Below are positions 11,610 to 20,311 of a stretch of 37,343 nt of DNA, one piece after another; the stretch's first letter is position 1, and each line of letters opens with the position of its first letter. Under the pieces are notes generated by a model, which ran no database searches, was not told the origin of the DNA, and was given only the letters and a program-made list of their open reading frames with translations. This stretch comes from Rhodoluna sp. (GTDB taxonomy: Bacteria; Actinomycetota; Actinomycetes; Actinomycetales; Microbacteriaceae): the NCBI GenBank assembly GCA_026393335.1, contig JAPLAJ010000053.1:77521-114863 (forward strand), in the 5' to 3' direction. Position numbers and translations under genes: made by a program.

Positions 11610-11652
11610 AGTTCAAGGTTACCTAAGCCCAGTGAAGAGATAGCATCAAAGT

Positions 11653-12666
11653 ATGCAGAGCCCAAAGAGTTTCCTTGAAGGAGTAAGACATCCTGAAGCC
11701 TTCCACGGTAATGGCAAGGCCAGCCCCTTCTTTGAGGGTTGGTACGTGAAGCTGGTTTCAGAAGATCTATCTCAACGTTGGGCTGTTATCCCCGGTATCT
11801 TCAAGGGCATCGATAAAGCTGATAGCGATGAGCGACAAAGTCACGATGAGGCTTTCATACAAGTATTAGATGGCTCAACAGGTCGTAGCTGGTTTCACTC
11901 CTTTGATATCTCTGAGTTCAAAGCATCAACTGGCAAATTTGAAGTCCAAATAGGTAACAACTTCTTCAGTGAAAAAGAAGTAAGGCTAGATCTTCCTCAA
12001 CTAAAGGGAACTATCCAGATAACTACACCTTTTGTTCCATGGCCGGTAACTCTAAGAAGCCCGGGCATCATGGGTTGGTATGGACTGGTTCCATTCATGG
12101 AATGCTTCCACGGCATTGTTAGCTTTGGTCACAAGCTAGAAGGTTCGCTATCTGTTGAAGGCAAAGAACAGTCATTTAGTAAAGGCAAAGGTTATATAGA
12201 AACAGATTGGGGCAGAGGATTCCCCTCAGGATATATCTGGATGCAAACCAATCACTTTGATTTCAATAACGACACATCTCTTATTGCATCGTGTGCGATC
12301 ATTCCTTGGATAGGGAAGTCCTTTAGAGGATTCATCATGGGAATGATGCATGAAGGAAAGCTTTACAGTTGGACAACTTATAACGGGTCCAAAGAACTAG
12401 AACTAAGAGTTGATGACAGCCATGTGTTCTGGAAAGTTACTGGTCCTGATGGAACACTTGAACTAAAAGCAGAAAGAACTCGTGGTGGACTACTTCACGC
12501 TCCGCTACATAAGAACATGCATAGAAGAGTTGAGGAGACCATGGACTCAACAGTTGAGATCAAGTTACTTGATAAGAACAATGTTGAGATTGTGAAAGGA
12601 ACAGGAACTGCTGCTGCCTTAGAGATATTTGGTGAACTAGAAAAACTTCTTGCTTACAAAAAGTGA
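11653..12666 (+). CDS. Tocopherol cyclase-family protein
   Basis: Starts RHPEAFHGNGKASPFFEGWYVKLVS; GYIETDWGRGFPSGYIWMQTNHF motif characteristic of tocopherol-cyclase-like proteins. Confidence 0.75.
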   Translation: MQSPKSFLEGVRHPEAFHGNGKASPFFEGWYVKLVSEDLSQRWAVIPGIFKGIDKADSDERQSHDEAFIQVLDGSTGRSWFHSFDISEFKASTGKFEVQIGNNFFSEKEVRLDLPQLKGTIQITTPFVPWPVTLRSPGIMGWYGLVPFMECFHGIVSFGHKLEGSLSVEGKEQSFSKGKGYIETDWGRGFPSGYIWMQTNHFDFNNDTSLIASCAIIPWIGKSFRGFIMGMMHEGKLYSWTTYNGSKELELRVDDSHVFWKVTGPDGTLELKAERTRGGLLHAPLHKNMHRRVEETMDSTVEIKLLDKNNVEIVKGTGTAAALEIFGELEKLLAYKK

Positions 12667-12669
12667 CGT

Positions 12670-13044
12670 TTAGTCTCTAGGCATCTTGCAAGCTGGGGTG
12701 CCGCCAGGTAGCTTCTGTCGATACTTTGCTACCAGTGCATAGCCCGGTCTGGCTAGCCAAACAAAAGGTGGAATAAGAATCAGGTTCCCAAGAGCCCTTA
12801 GAGCAAAGTTGTTTTGAATTTTGAATAAGTTTGCGAAAGCTTCATGCCCTGCATAGTTCTTGCCATCGACGACTAGATAAACCTTTGCTGTGACTTGCTC
12901 AAGAGTTAGTCCATACTTCGCTGGGTCAATGAACTGAAAAGGCGTTGCATCTATTGGGGTTGAAGTGTGTTTGAGAATGAAGTTAGTTGCTGTAGTGCAG
13001 AAGCCACAGTCACCATCAAATATCAGTAGAGGCTTTGCTTGCAT
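12670..13044 (-). CDS. DCC family thiol-disulfide oxidoreductase-like (DUF393)
   Basis: LIFDGDCGFCTTATNFI: DxDCxxC motif. Confidence 0.85.
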   Translation of the reverse strand: MQAKPLLIFDGDCGFCTTATNFILKHTSTPIDATPFQFIDPAKYGLTLEQVTAKVYLVVDGKNYAGHEAFANLFKIQNNFALRALGNLILIPPFVWLARPGYALVAKYRQKLPGGTPACKMPRD

Positions 13045-13076
13045 ATCTCAAGACTACGCCTCTGCGTGATTTAGTT

Positions 13077-14555
13077 CTAGATGGCTCCTTTATCTAAGCC
13101 CTTTAGAACAACCTTGGCTCGATCTCTAAGTTCGTCTAGGTCAGATAGACGATCTAAACCTTTGAGCTGCTGAGCCATGCGGTGATTCATCTTGAATGTT
13201 TCACGATGTCTATCTAAGAAGTCCCAGTAAAGAGTTGAGAAAGGACAAGCATCATCACCTGATCTCTTCTTAGGGTCATAGACGCATGTTTTACAGAACT
13301 CGGTCATTCTGGAGATGTATGCGCCTCCTGCAGGATATGGCTTAGTCATGAGCTTTCCACCATCGGCATAAGTGCCCATACCGATGATGTTTGGAACCAT
13401 CACCCATTCAGTTGCATCGATGAAGTTCTCTCTCATCCAATCCAAGAACTCCTGAGGATTCACTCCAGTGATTAGAGCTAGGTTACTTAGAATCATCAAT
13501 CTTGGTATGTGATGTGTCCATGCTCTCTTCTCAACATCAGAGACGATGCCTTGGACGCAATTCATCTTTGTTGCTTGAGAGTTCTTGAACACAGTCAAAA
13601 GAGTTCTATCAGCTTTGAGAACATTTGCTTCTCGGTATTCATAACCTAAGAACCAATACATGCCATTTACATACTCTCGCCAACCAATAACCTGCCGTAT
13701 GAAAGCTTCGACGGACTGAATTGCATAGTCGTTCTTCTTATATGCCTTTAGTGTCTCTGCAATCACTTCTCTAGGGTGCAGCAGCCCATTGTTTAGATAC
13801 GGGCTTAGCAAAGAGTGATGCATAGCCCAGTTATCTTTGGCCACAGCATCTTCATATGGTCCGAATGCGTCCATGTGATATTTGAGAAAGTGGTGCAGTT
13901 GAGCAAGAGCTCCTGCTCTCATGGTTGCCCAGGTATTGCTTACTTCCATCCCTAGCTCTTTAGCTACTTCAAGATCTATCTGATCTCTTGCTTGCTCAAG
14001 ATATGCAGGATAGGTGTAGTTCTTAGGTGGGGGTAGGCGATTATCTTGATCAAAGTTCCATTGGCCACCAACAGGCTTACCATCTTCGACAAGAATGCCT
14101 AAACGAGTTCTTTGAAGTCGGTAAAAGTTTTCCATGACAAAAGATTTTTGTTTTGAAGCCCAGTCTCTGAAGAGCTCTCTCGAGGTTAGGAACAAATCGT
14201 TAGGCACAAACGAAACCCCATAGTTTTGAAGTTGTTCAAACTGTTTGATAGAGGAAGGTTCGGCACAAACAATCGGGACTTTGTTTGGCAGAGACTTTAG
14301 TGCTTTCTCAAGACCTTGAATAGTTGTGTCTGCTTTTATGTATTGAACCTGAAAACCTTTAGCTTCTAGTTCTTTAGCAAAGTGTCTGGCTGAAGAGATC
14401 ATGAAGAATAGGCGTTCCTGATGCCAATCACGACCTGAGACCATGCGCTTGCTCTCAACAAGAACAATCAGATCTGTTTTCAGATTAGCTTTCGCTAGAG
14501 CACCATGATCACTGTTGAGGTGGTCGAAAGGAATATAAATGATTCTTTCAATCAT
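13077..14555 (-). CDS. Cryptochrome/photolyase-related protein (CryPro / FeS-BCP type)
   Basis: [89 protein letters not shown], and C-terminal CKTC...C cysteines consistent with an Fe-S cluster. Confidence 0.9.
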   Translation of the reverse strand: MIERIIYIPFDHLNSDHGALAKANLKTDLIVLVESKRMVSGRDWHQERLFFMISSARHFAKELEAKGFQVQYIKADTTIQGLEKALKSLPNKVPIVCAEPSSIKQFEQLQNYGVSFVPNDLFLTSRELFRDWASKQKSFVMENFYRLQRTRLGILVEDGKPVGGQWNFDQDNRLPPPKNYTYPAYLEQARDQIDLEVAKELGMEVSNTWATMRAGALAQLHHFLKYHMDAFGPYEDAVAKDNWAMHHSLLSPYLNNGLLHPREVIAETLKAYKKNDYAIQSVEAFIRQVIGWREYVNGMYWFLGYEYREANVLKADRTLLTVFKNSQATKMNCVQGIVSDVEKRAWTHHIPRLMILSNLALITGVNPQEFLDWMRENFIDATEWVMVPNIIGMGTYADGGKLMTKPYPAGGAYISRMTEFCKTCVYDPKKRSGDDACPFSTLYWDFLDRHRETFKMNHRMAQQLKGLDRLSDLDELRDRAKVVLKGLDKGAI

Positions 14556-14692
14556 GCGGACTTACATTTCTTGGAACAGTAGAGCACATTGGCCCAATCT
14601 CTCTCCCACTTCTTTCGCCATTCAAAAGGCTTTTTGCAGGTCAGGCAAATCTTAGGTGGGAACCCTCCCTTAGTTTGAGCAACTCTAGGCAT
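14552..14692 (-). CDS. DUF2256-like small cysteine-rich protein (46 aa)
   Basis: Read directly: [46 protein letters not shown]; CxxC...CxxxC; TGA overlaps photolyase ATG (ATGA). Not in supplied ORF track because of size. Confidence 0.85.
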   Translation of the reverse strand: MPRVAQTKGGFPPKICLTCKKPFEWRKKWERDWANVLYCSKKCKSA

Positions 14693-14777
14693 GAGCCAAG
14701 AATAACGGAGTCGGTGGTTCTCCGATTCTTATCGGCTGCTGGCTAGGATATTCAATGCCTAGAAAAAAGGAACGCAA

Positions 14778-15104
14778 ATGAGATTTCTAATCGCTGTGAT
14801 TGATGACCGCAGCAACTCTGCTAGTTCAAATGAAATGGCTGCTATCGATGAATTCAACGACCACCTGACTGAAAAGGGTCAGATGATCATGGCATGCGGT
14901 GTTGAAGACCCAAGCCAATCAAAAGTAATTGATAACAGAGCTGAGGCCGGAATATTCGAAGAGGGACCCCTTCACGATTTCACTGAATTCATGGCTGGTT
15001 TTTGGATTATCTCGGCCAGCTCCGAAGAGGAGGCTAGAGACCTAGCTGCCTGGGGCTCTAGGGCTTGTAATAGGAAAGTAGAGCTGCGCAAGCTCCATGG
15101 CTAG
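14778..15104 (+). CDS. YciI-like protein
   Basis: Short alpha/beta fold, MRFLIAVIDD...FNDHLTEKGQMIMACGVEDP...FWIISASSEEEARDLA typical of YCII-related proteins. Confidence 0.6.
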   Translation: MRFLIAVIDDRSNSASSNEMAAIDEFNDHLTEKGQMIMACGVEDPSQSKVIDNRAEAGIFEEGPLHDFTEFMAGFWIISASSEEEARDLAAWGSRACNRKVELRKLHG

Positions 15105-15154
15105 TGCCCTAGGTTCGGGGTAGCCTACCGGCTTCGTCTTGGTAGCCTTGACTA

Positions 15155-15883
15155 ATGATTGATTCAAAGGATTTCAGCGAGTTCCTCGCCAACAGAAGAA
15201 GCACTCGAGCATTCAAATCAGACCCAGTTGATGCCAATATAATCGATGAGCTTTTAGAAGATGGTCTCACTGCACCTAGTTGGAGTAACACTAGGCCTTT
15301 CCTAGTGGCTGTGGCATCGGGTGAAGTTAGGGATCGAATTTCTAAAGACATGCTAGAACGTTGGAGCGTTGGCTCTGGGATGACTAGTGGAAATCTAAAA
15401 GACAAAATAAAGTTTCTTTTCACCCCTAAAGCCTGGCCACTAAGTGATTACCCAATCATGAAGCCATACCCAAAGTCTTTACAACCTAGAGCTAGAAGAG
15501 TAGGTAAAGAACTCTATGGCTTGTTAGGTGTAGCAAGGGGAGATAAAAAAGCTAGAGATGCTCAATGGGCTAAGAACTATGAGTTCTTCAATGCTCCTGT
15601 TGAAATCTTTGTCTTCATCCATAAAGGGTTGTCTGTGTTTGCAGCAAACGATGCGGGATTATTTGCCGAGAACCTAATGCTTAGCGCTCATGCCAAAGGT
15701 CTGGGGACATGTGCTCAAGGAGCAGTTGCGATATGGCCTAAAGCTGTGCATGAGGAATTCGTTATCCCTAAGGGATACAAACTTATTTATGGCATTGCAA
15801 TTGGATACCGCGATGAGGCTGAGGTAAACACTTTCCAAGCCAACCGAATTGGCCCTGAAGAGATTTCCGCTAAAGCTAAGTAA
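15155..15883 (+). CDS. Nitroreductase family protein
   Basis: FLANRRSTRAFKSDPV...ELLEDGLTAPSWSNTRPF FMN-binding motif; AKGLGTCAQGAVA. Confidence 0.9.
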   Translation: MIDSKDFSEFLANRRSTRAFKSDPVDANIIDELLEDGLTAPSWSNTRPFLVAVASGEVRDRISKDMLERWSVGSGMTSGNLKDKIKFLFTPKAWPLSDYPIMKPYPKSLQPRARRVGKELYGLLGVARGDKKARDAQWAKNYEFFNAPVEIFVFIHKGLSVFAANDAGLFAENLMLSAHAKGLGTCAQGAVAIWPKAVHEEFVIPKGYKLIYGIAIGYRDEAEVNTFQANRIGPEEISAKAK

Positions 15884-15908
15884 CACACCAGACGAAAACT
15901 GATGTTGT

Positions 15909-16319
15909 TTATTGTTTTTTCTTAGATAAGTTCTTGATCCAAGAAATTGCGCTGGTAGACCAGAGTGCCCAGAGAACTAGTAATGGTTGAAAGAAAAGCC
16001 TGATCAGTCTGGCCTCATCTGTATCTAAGCCAAAAGCATCTGTCCGGGTCAGCCATTGGGAAATGTTGCCAGGAAATATGGCGACAAAGAATAGGGCCGT
16101 TACTGTTCCAGCAATCGGAGCTTTGTATCCAGATAGCAGCCAGAGCCCCAAACAGATCTCCACGACTCCGCTTGCAAGGACGACGAAATCGGCATCTAGC
16201 GGAACCCAGGTAGGCACCTGAGCCTTGAAGGTTTCTCGAGCTGAACCTAAGTGTGATGTCCCTGCCAAGGCTAAAGCCAGGCCTAGGGCTATTCGAGAGA
16301 GGTTTTTGAGTATCTTCAT
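15909..16319 (-). CDS. DoxX-like membrane protein
   Basis: Four TM segments, GTSHLGSARETFKAQVPTW, VEICLGLWLLSGYKAP. Confidence 0.7.
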   Translation of the reverse strand: MKILKNLSRIALGLALALAGTSHLGSARETFKAQVPTWVPLDADFVVLASGVVEICLGLWLLSGYKAPIAGTVTALFFVAIFPGNISQWLTRTDAFGLDTDEARLIRLFFQPLLVLWALWSTSAISWIKNLSKKKQ

Positions 16320-16447
16320 GATGTTTAGCAGTCTACTTTTAGCCTGACTTGATAGGCCAAAGGCTTGAGTTGAAGGTCTCTAATCAATTTTGGCAACGCC
16401 CTAACATGCTAGTTACATTATCTAGACAGACCGACTAATATGGAACA

Positions 16448-16468
16448 AATCTCAAAATTGTTGAGATT
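16448..16468. promoter_or_regulatory. Inverted repeat in 5' region of the LAxTG protein gene
   Basis: AATCTCAA-aattg-TTGAGATT, 8-bp perfect arms, 25 bp upstream of ATG 16493. Confidence 0.4.
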
Positions 16469-16492
16469 ACCGAATAAAAAAGGAATTCCCAC

Positions 16493-17656
16493 ATGAAAAA
16501 ACTTGGCTTTTCTCTGGTGTCTCTAGCGTTGCTAGTTGCTGCCTCAGTGCCTTCAGCAGGTGCTAAAAGCGCTGACGCAGTATCAATTTACTTGGACGCT
16601 CCATTGGTTCAAGGATCTTTTGCCTCAGGAACCTCTGGCGCAAATTCTGAAGATTTCAACAGTTTCACTTCAGGTGCATGTCCAACCACTTGGGCAGTAG
16701 GAACAATAAGTGGTGCATGTAACATCAGCTCTGTGCTGACCTGGGGTGGCTCATCAGCTGCTGCCAACTCAACCACATCTTCAATTGGTGGTCCGGGATC
16801 AAACTACGCAACTACCGCGAACAACACCGACGCATTCACGCTTACGCTAGCCACTCCTTCAAAATACGTGGGACTTTATTGGACTGCCGGTTCTCCAAGC
16901 AACAAAATTTCTTTCTTTGATGGAAGCAAGAAGATCATTGAACTTACAACCGCGTCAATCATGGATCTACTAGGAACTCCGCCTACAAACGCAGGTGATT
17001 GGACCACTATTGCCAATGACCCTGCAGCTGTGTTGAATGCTGGTACCGCTGGTCTTACCTACAAGAGAGCTTTCTACTTTGGTAACCCACGTGGCTACTC
17101 AGCTAATCCTCCAACTTCAATCTCAACCATTTCAGGTGTAGACCCTTGGGTTTACCTGCACTTGTTTGCTTCTGGAACTGTTGAGTTCGACAGCATCCAG
17201 TTCTCTGGTGGTGGCTTTGAGTTTGACAACCTAGTTGTCTCATCCACTGCTAAAACTCCTCCTGCATCACTTGCTCCAGCAGGTTTCATCAATGCTGAGC
17301 ACACCGTGAACTTCGATGCCAACGGCGGCGAAGGAACAATGGATCCAATCACTGCAAATGCAGAAGGCACACTTCCTACCAACACACTTACTAATGCAAA
17401 CGCAGAGTGTACATATGCAGGTTGGAACACAAAGGCTGATGGCTCTGGAGTTGCCTATGAAGATGGAGCAACATTCTCATATGAATCTAATGAGACTTTG
17501 TATGCACAATGGGATTGCCCAGAAGAAGAAGTGACAGTTGATGAAGAACTGGCTGCAACTGGATCTGACAACAGCCTTCCTCTAATGGCAATGGTTGTTC
17601 TATTAGCACTTGGTGCTGTTCTACTACTAGTTGGTAGAAGAAGAAGCAGAAGCTAA
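16493..17656 (+). CDS. Secreted cell-wall-anchored protein with InlB B-repeat-like domain and LAxTG sorting signal
   Basis: Signal peptide MKKLGFSLVSLALLVAASVPSAGA; VNFDANGGEGTMDPI...AGWNTKADGSGVAY...LYAQW repeat; C-terminal LAATGSD + TM + RRRSRS. Confidence 0.85.
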   Translation: MKKLGFSLVSLALLVAASVPSAGAKSADAVSIYLDAPLVQGSFASGTSGANSEDFNSFTSGACPTTWAVGTISGACNISSVLTWGGSSAAANSTTSSIGGPGSNYATTANNTDAFTLTLATPSKYVGLYWTAGSPSNKISFFDGSKKIIELTTASIMDLLGTPPTNAGDWTTIANDPAAVLNAGTAGLTYKRAFYFGNPRGYSANPPTSISTISGVDPWVYLHLFASGTVEFDSIQFSGGGFEFDNLVVSSTAKTPPASLAPAGFINAEHTVNFDANGGEGTMDPITANAEGTLPTNTLTNANAECTYAGWNTKADGSGVAYEDGATFSYESNETLYAQWDCPEEEVTVDEELAATGSDNSLPLMAMVVLLALGAVLLLVGRRRSRS

Positions 17657-17669
17657 TACCTTAAATGCT

Positions 17670-17699
17670 TATAGGCCTCAGGCAATAGCCTGGGGCCTA
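17670..17699. terminator. Bidirectional intrinsic terminator
   Basis: ATAGGCCTCAGGC-aata-GCCTGGGGCCTAT 13-bp stem (one wobble) followed by TTTGTTT; between convergent genes. Confidence 0.8.
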
Positions 17700-17725
17700 T
17701 TTGTTTAACTAAATGTATTTACTTT

Positions 17726-18325
17726 CTAGGACAGTGAGCGGGCCACGATAAGACCAATCAAATCGTTCCAGTTTAAAGAACTCATAGGGTTGTCAACCAC
17801 ATCATCAAGAATTTTTCCTAGTGTGTAAGCCTGAATAAGAACAGCTGCTGCACGTGGGTCGAAGTCTTTGTTGAACCAGCCACGGTTTTGAACTTCAGTG
17901 AACTGTTCTGTGAACTCATCGGTTAGACCTTGTTGAACTTGGCCCAAAGCTTTTCTAAACTTCTCGTTCTTCTCTGCCATACCGAGGATGCGAGCTCGTT
18001 CATACCTATTAGCTTTGCGCGCTGGATCTTGGGTTAGTTCTGTTACCCTGGCCAAGCCAGCGAAGAACTGTTCTTTGGTCTTGCATTCTTCAAGCAGCTG
18101 GCGAATAACACCACCACTTTTTTCAACAAACCTTGAGTAGCGGACTAAATAGGCTTCTTCAATCAAATCCCCGATTGTGTCCCAAAAGTGATACAGGGAG
18201 CCCCTTGCTATACCTGTCCTGCGAAGAATCTCCGCAGCGGTAACTTCTTTCTCTTGGAGTTCATCAAGCATCTCTACTGCGGTTTGCAGCAGTTTGGATC
18301 TTGTTTCCTGCCCCGCCTCGCTCAT
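17726..18325 (-). CDS. TetR family transcriptional regulator
   Basis: ETRSKLLQTAVEMLDELQEKEVTAAEILRRTGIARGSLYHFWDTIGDLIEEAY TetR HTH. Confidence 0.85.
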   Translation of the reverse strand: MSEAGQETRSKLLQTAVEMLDELQEKEVTAAEILRRTGIARGSLYHFWDTIGDLIEEAYLVRYSRFVEKSGGVIRQLLEECKTKEQFFAGLARVTELTQDPARKANRYERARILGMAEKNEKFRKALGQVQQGLTDEFTEQFTEVQNRGWFNKDFDPRAAAVLIQAYTLGKILDDVVDNPMSSLNWNDLIGLIVARSLS

Positions 18326-18423
18326 TCGCCTAGTCTAGCAAGTGGCGCAAAAATGTCGTATTTAGCGGTTAAAAGTGTCGTATCAGATAGGCGAAGAAGC
18401 AGATAATTAGTCCTCAGAGATGG

Positions 18424-19578
18424 CTATTTCTTTACAACAGAGCCTTGCCCGTTTAGCTGCCAGGCGTGAACGTAGTCAATCACTGTCTTACTTTCTGACC
18501 ATCCAGAGTAGCTGCCACCAAAACCAGCAGAGCCTCCTACAGCGTTATTCAGGATTAAGAAAAATGGCTCATTGAAAACCCATTGCCCCTGAACATTGGC
18601 TGGGGTAACAGCCCAGAATATTTCTCTATCGATGTAGAACTCTAATCTGTTTGGCTGCCATGCCAGGCCGTAGGTGTGAAAGTCCTGCTGGTAGTTAGCC
18701 TGGTTCTTTTCTTCTCCCCAGACGTAACTGTGATTACCACAGCAGGTTGCGGTGTTTGTCTTCGAGAAATGAACTGCCGCAGAGTTTCTCATAGGTAAGT
18801 TTCCACCCTGCTCAGCGATGTCTATCTCTCCGGCTAAAGGCCAACCAACATCAGTCATTGCATCACCCAGTGCCCAGAATGCAGGCCAGTTAGCGCCACC
18901 AGCAGGCATTTTCATTCGGGTTTCAATGTAGCCGTATTTGAAGGACACTTTCTTTTGAGTATCAAAGCGCCCACTGGTGTAGTTACAAGGTGCTGACTTG
19001 CATTCGCCTGCGTCAGTAGGGGCAACGTTGACTCTCTTGGTGGTAATTACCGCATTTCCCTGTGGTGTGCCATCAAGTCGAATGGCGTCTGGGGTGTACC
19101 ACTGCTTTTCTGAGTTATGACAGGTCCCTCCGCCATTCTCACTTCCATGTCCACAGTACCTAGAGGTCCAATTAGTGGAATTGATCAGGCCACCACTTTC
19201 TCCAGTGAAAGAATCCGACCAAAGTAATTTGCCCAGCTTATGGCCCAACAAAGAAGGTGCGGCAACTGTTGCTTTCCATTGGGCATATAGATTCAGCTTG
19301 CCCTTGGGCTTAACAACTGACGAGTTGTAGTAGCGCACAGGCCCAGACTTAGTCAAAGACCAGCCAATAAACCGATGAGAGTCAAGAGTGAATTTGACAG
19401 CTGACAAGGCCTTTCCCTTTGCAGGTATGGTCTGTTTGGCCATGACGCCTGAACCGCCGTTGGCATTGAAGGTCACTGTATATGACGTTGCAGCAACTGC
19501 AGCAGTAAGGCTAGGTGCTGATAATGCAGCTAAGGAAATTAGTGCTGCTGTCAGAAACCCGATTGTCTTTTTTCTCAT
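18424..19578 (-). CDS. Secreted glycoside hydrolase family 16 (beta-glucanase-like) with N-terminal InlB B-repeat-like domain
   Basis: GEIDIAEQGG catalytic EIDxxE-like motif, WPAFWALG, HTYGLAWQPNRLEFYIDRE; signal peptide; VTFNANGGSGVMAKQ...FIGWSLTKSG...LYAQW. Confidence 0.9.
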   Translation of the reverse strand: MRKKTIGFLTAALISLAALSAPSLTAAVAATSYTVTFNANGGSGVMAKQTIPAKGKALSAVKFTLDSHRFIGWSLTKSGPVRYYNSSVVKPKGKLNLYAQWKATVAAPSLLGHKLGKLLWSDSFTGESGGLINSTNWTSRYCGHGSENGGGTCHNSEKQWYTPDAIRLDGTPQGNAVITTKRVNVAPTDAGECKSAPCNYTSGRFDTQKKVSFKYGYIETRMKMPAGGANWPAFWALGDAMTDVGWPLAGEIDIAEQGGNLPMRNSAAVHFSKTNTATCCGNHSYVWGEEKNQANYQQDFHTYGLAWQPNRLEFYIDREIFWAVTPANVQGQWVFNEPFFLILNNAVGGSAGFGGSYSGWSESKTVIDYVHAWQLNGQGSVVKK

Positions 19579-19660
19579 TTTTCAATCCTAGTTTGAAGCC
19601 GCTTTCACCGCGCCTGTCTGGTATGCAATCTACATATTCACAGCAATTTATAATTACTTC

Positions 19661-19903
19661 ATGGCTTCTAAATCAAAAGGCAAAGTACCGGCTGATCAAG
19701 CAAAGTTGGAAGCTGAATGGCTCAGAATCGGGATATCCGGTCCAGCCCGCAAAGCCTTGGTCGATGCAAAACTATATAAGGTTTCTGATCTAAGAAAAAT
19801 CACCCTGCAAGAGCTGACAGATCTTCATGGAATGGGAAAATCTTCAATAGCCCGACTCCAAGTAATTATGAAGGCCAAGAAGATTTTTTTCACCACTCAC
19901 TAG
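19661..19903 (+). CDS. Small helix-hairpin-helix protein
   Basis: GISGPARKALVDAKLYKVSDLRKITLQELTDLHGMGKSSIARLQVIM, RNAP alpha-CTD-like HhH. Confidence 0.65.
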   Translation: MASKSKGKVPADQAKLEAEWLRIGISGPARKALVDAKLYKVSDLRKITLQELTDLHGMGKSSIARLQVIMKAKKIFFTTH

Positions 19904-19995
19904 AAACATTGCTGTGCACAATCTCTGCAGGGAAACTAGTTTTGATAAAGACTACTTCTGCTAGCAGATGTATGGCTTGTCTAGCCAGCAGTTAG

Positions 19996-20027
19996 ACAAA
20001 AACCCCGGCACGAACCGGGGTAATTGT
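19996..20027 (-). terminator. Intrinsic terminator, minus-strand direction
   Basis: Minus strand reads ACAATTACCCCGGttcgtgCCGGGGTTTTTGT: perfect 6-bp GC stem plus outer ACAA/TTGT pairing followed by TTTTT. Confidence 0.65.
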
Positions 20028-20040
20028 TTGACCTCTTGAC

Positions 20041-20145
20041 AGAGGATCTAATCGGAAGAACAATTTCCGAAACTTCTTCTAGTTTCGAGTATAGGGAATA
20101 TTTCTTTTTTAGGAAAGAAGTTATCCCCTTCCGGTTAGACCCTCT
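20041..20145 (+). ncRNA. Structured leader RNA upstream of small hydrophobic peptide
   Basis: P1: TCTAATCGGAAG (20047-20058) pairs with CTTCCGGTTAGA (20128-20139), 12 bp with one G.U possible only on plus strand; nested P2: AACTTCTT (20071-20078) with AAGAAGTT (20115-20122); outer GAG/CTC extension. Confidence 0.5.
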
Positions 20146-20178
20146 CTCTGGTCCATGCCTTATGAGAGGAGATACAAG

Positions 20179-20262
20179 ATGACTATTAGTCAGATTGTTG
20201 ATCTGGTGATACTGGTGGTGAAGATAATCATTTTGATTGTCGAAACTATCTATGCCAGGTAG
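20179..20262 (+). CDS. Small hydrophobic peptide (27 aa), candidate TisB-like type I toxin
   Basis: Read directly: MTISQIVDLVILVVKIIILIVETIYAR with AGAGGAG upstream of ATG; single TM helix with interior Lys as in TisB. Not in ORF track because of size. Confidence 0.55.
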   Translation: MTISQIVDLVILVVKIIILIVETIYAR

Positions 20263-20311
20263 AACCAGGTGTGTGTTGGCAAGCAATTGTCGGCACACAC
20301 CCTCAAAGTCT

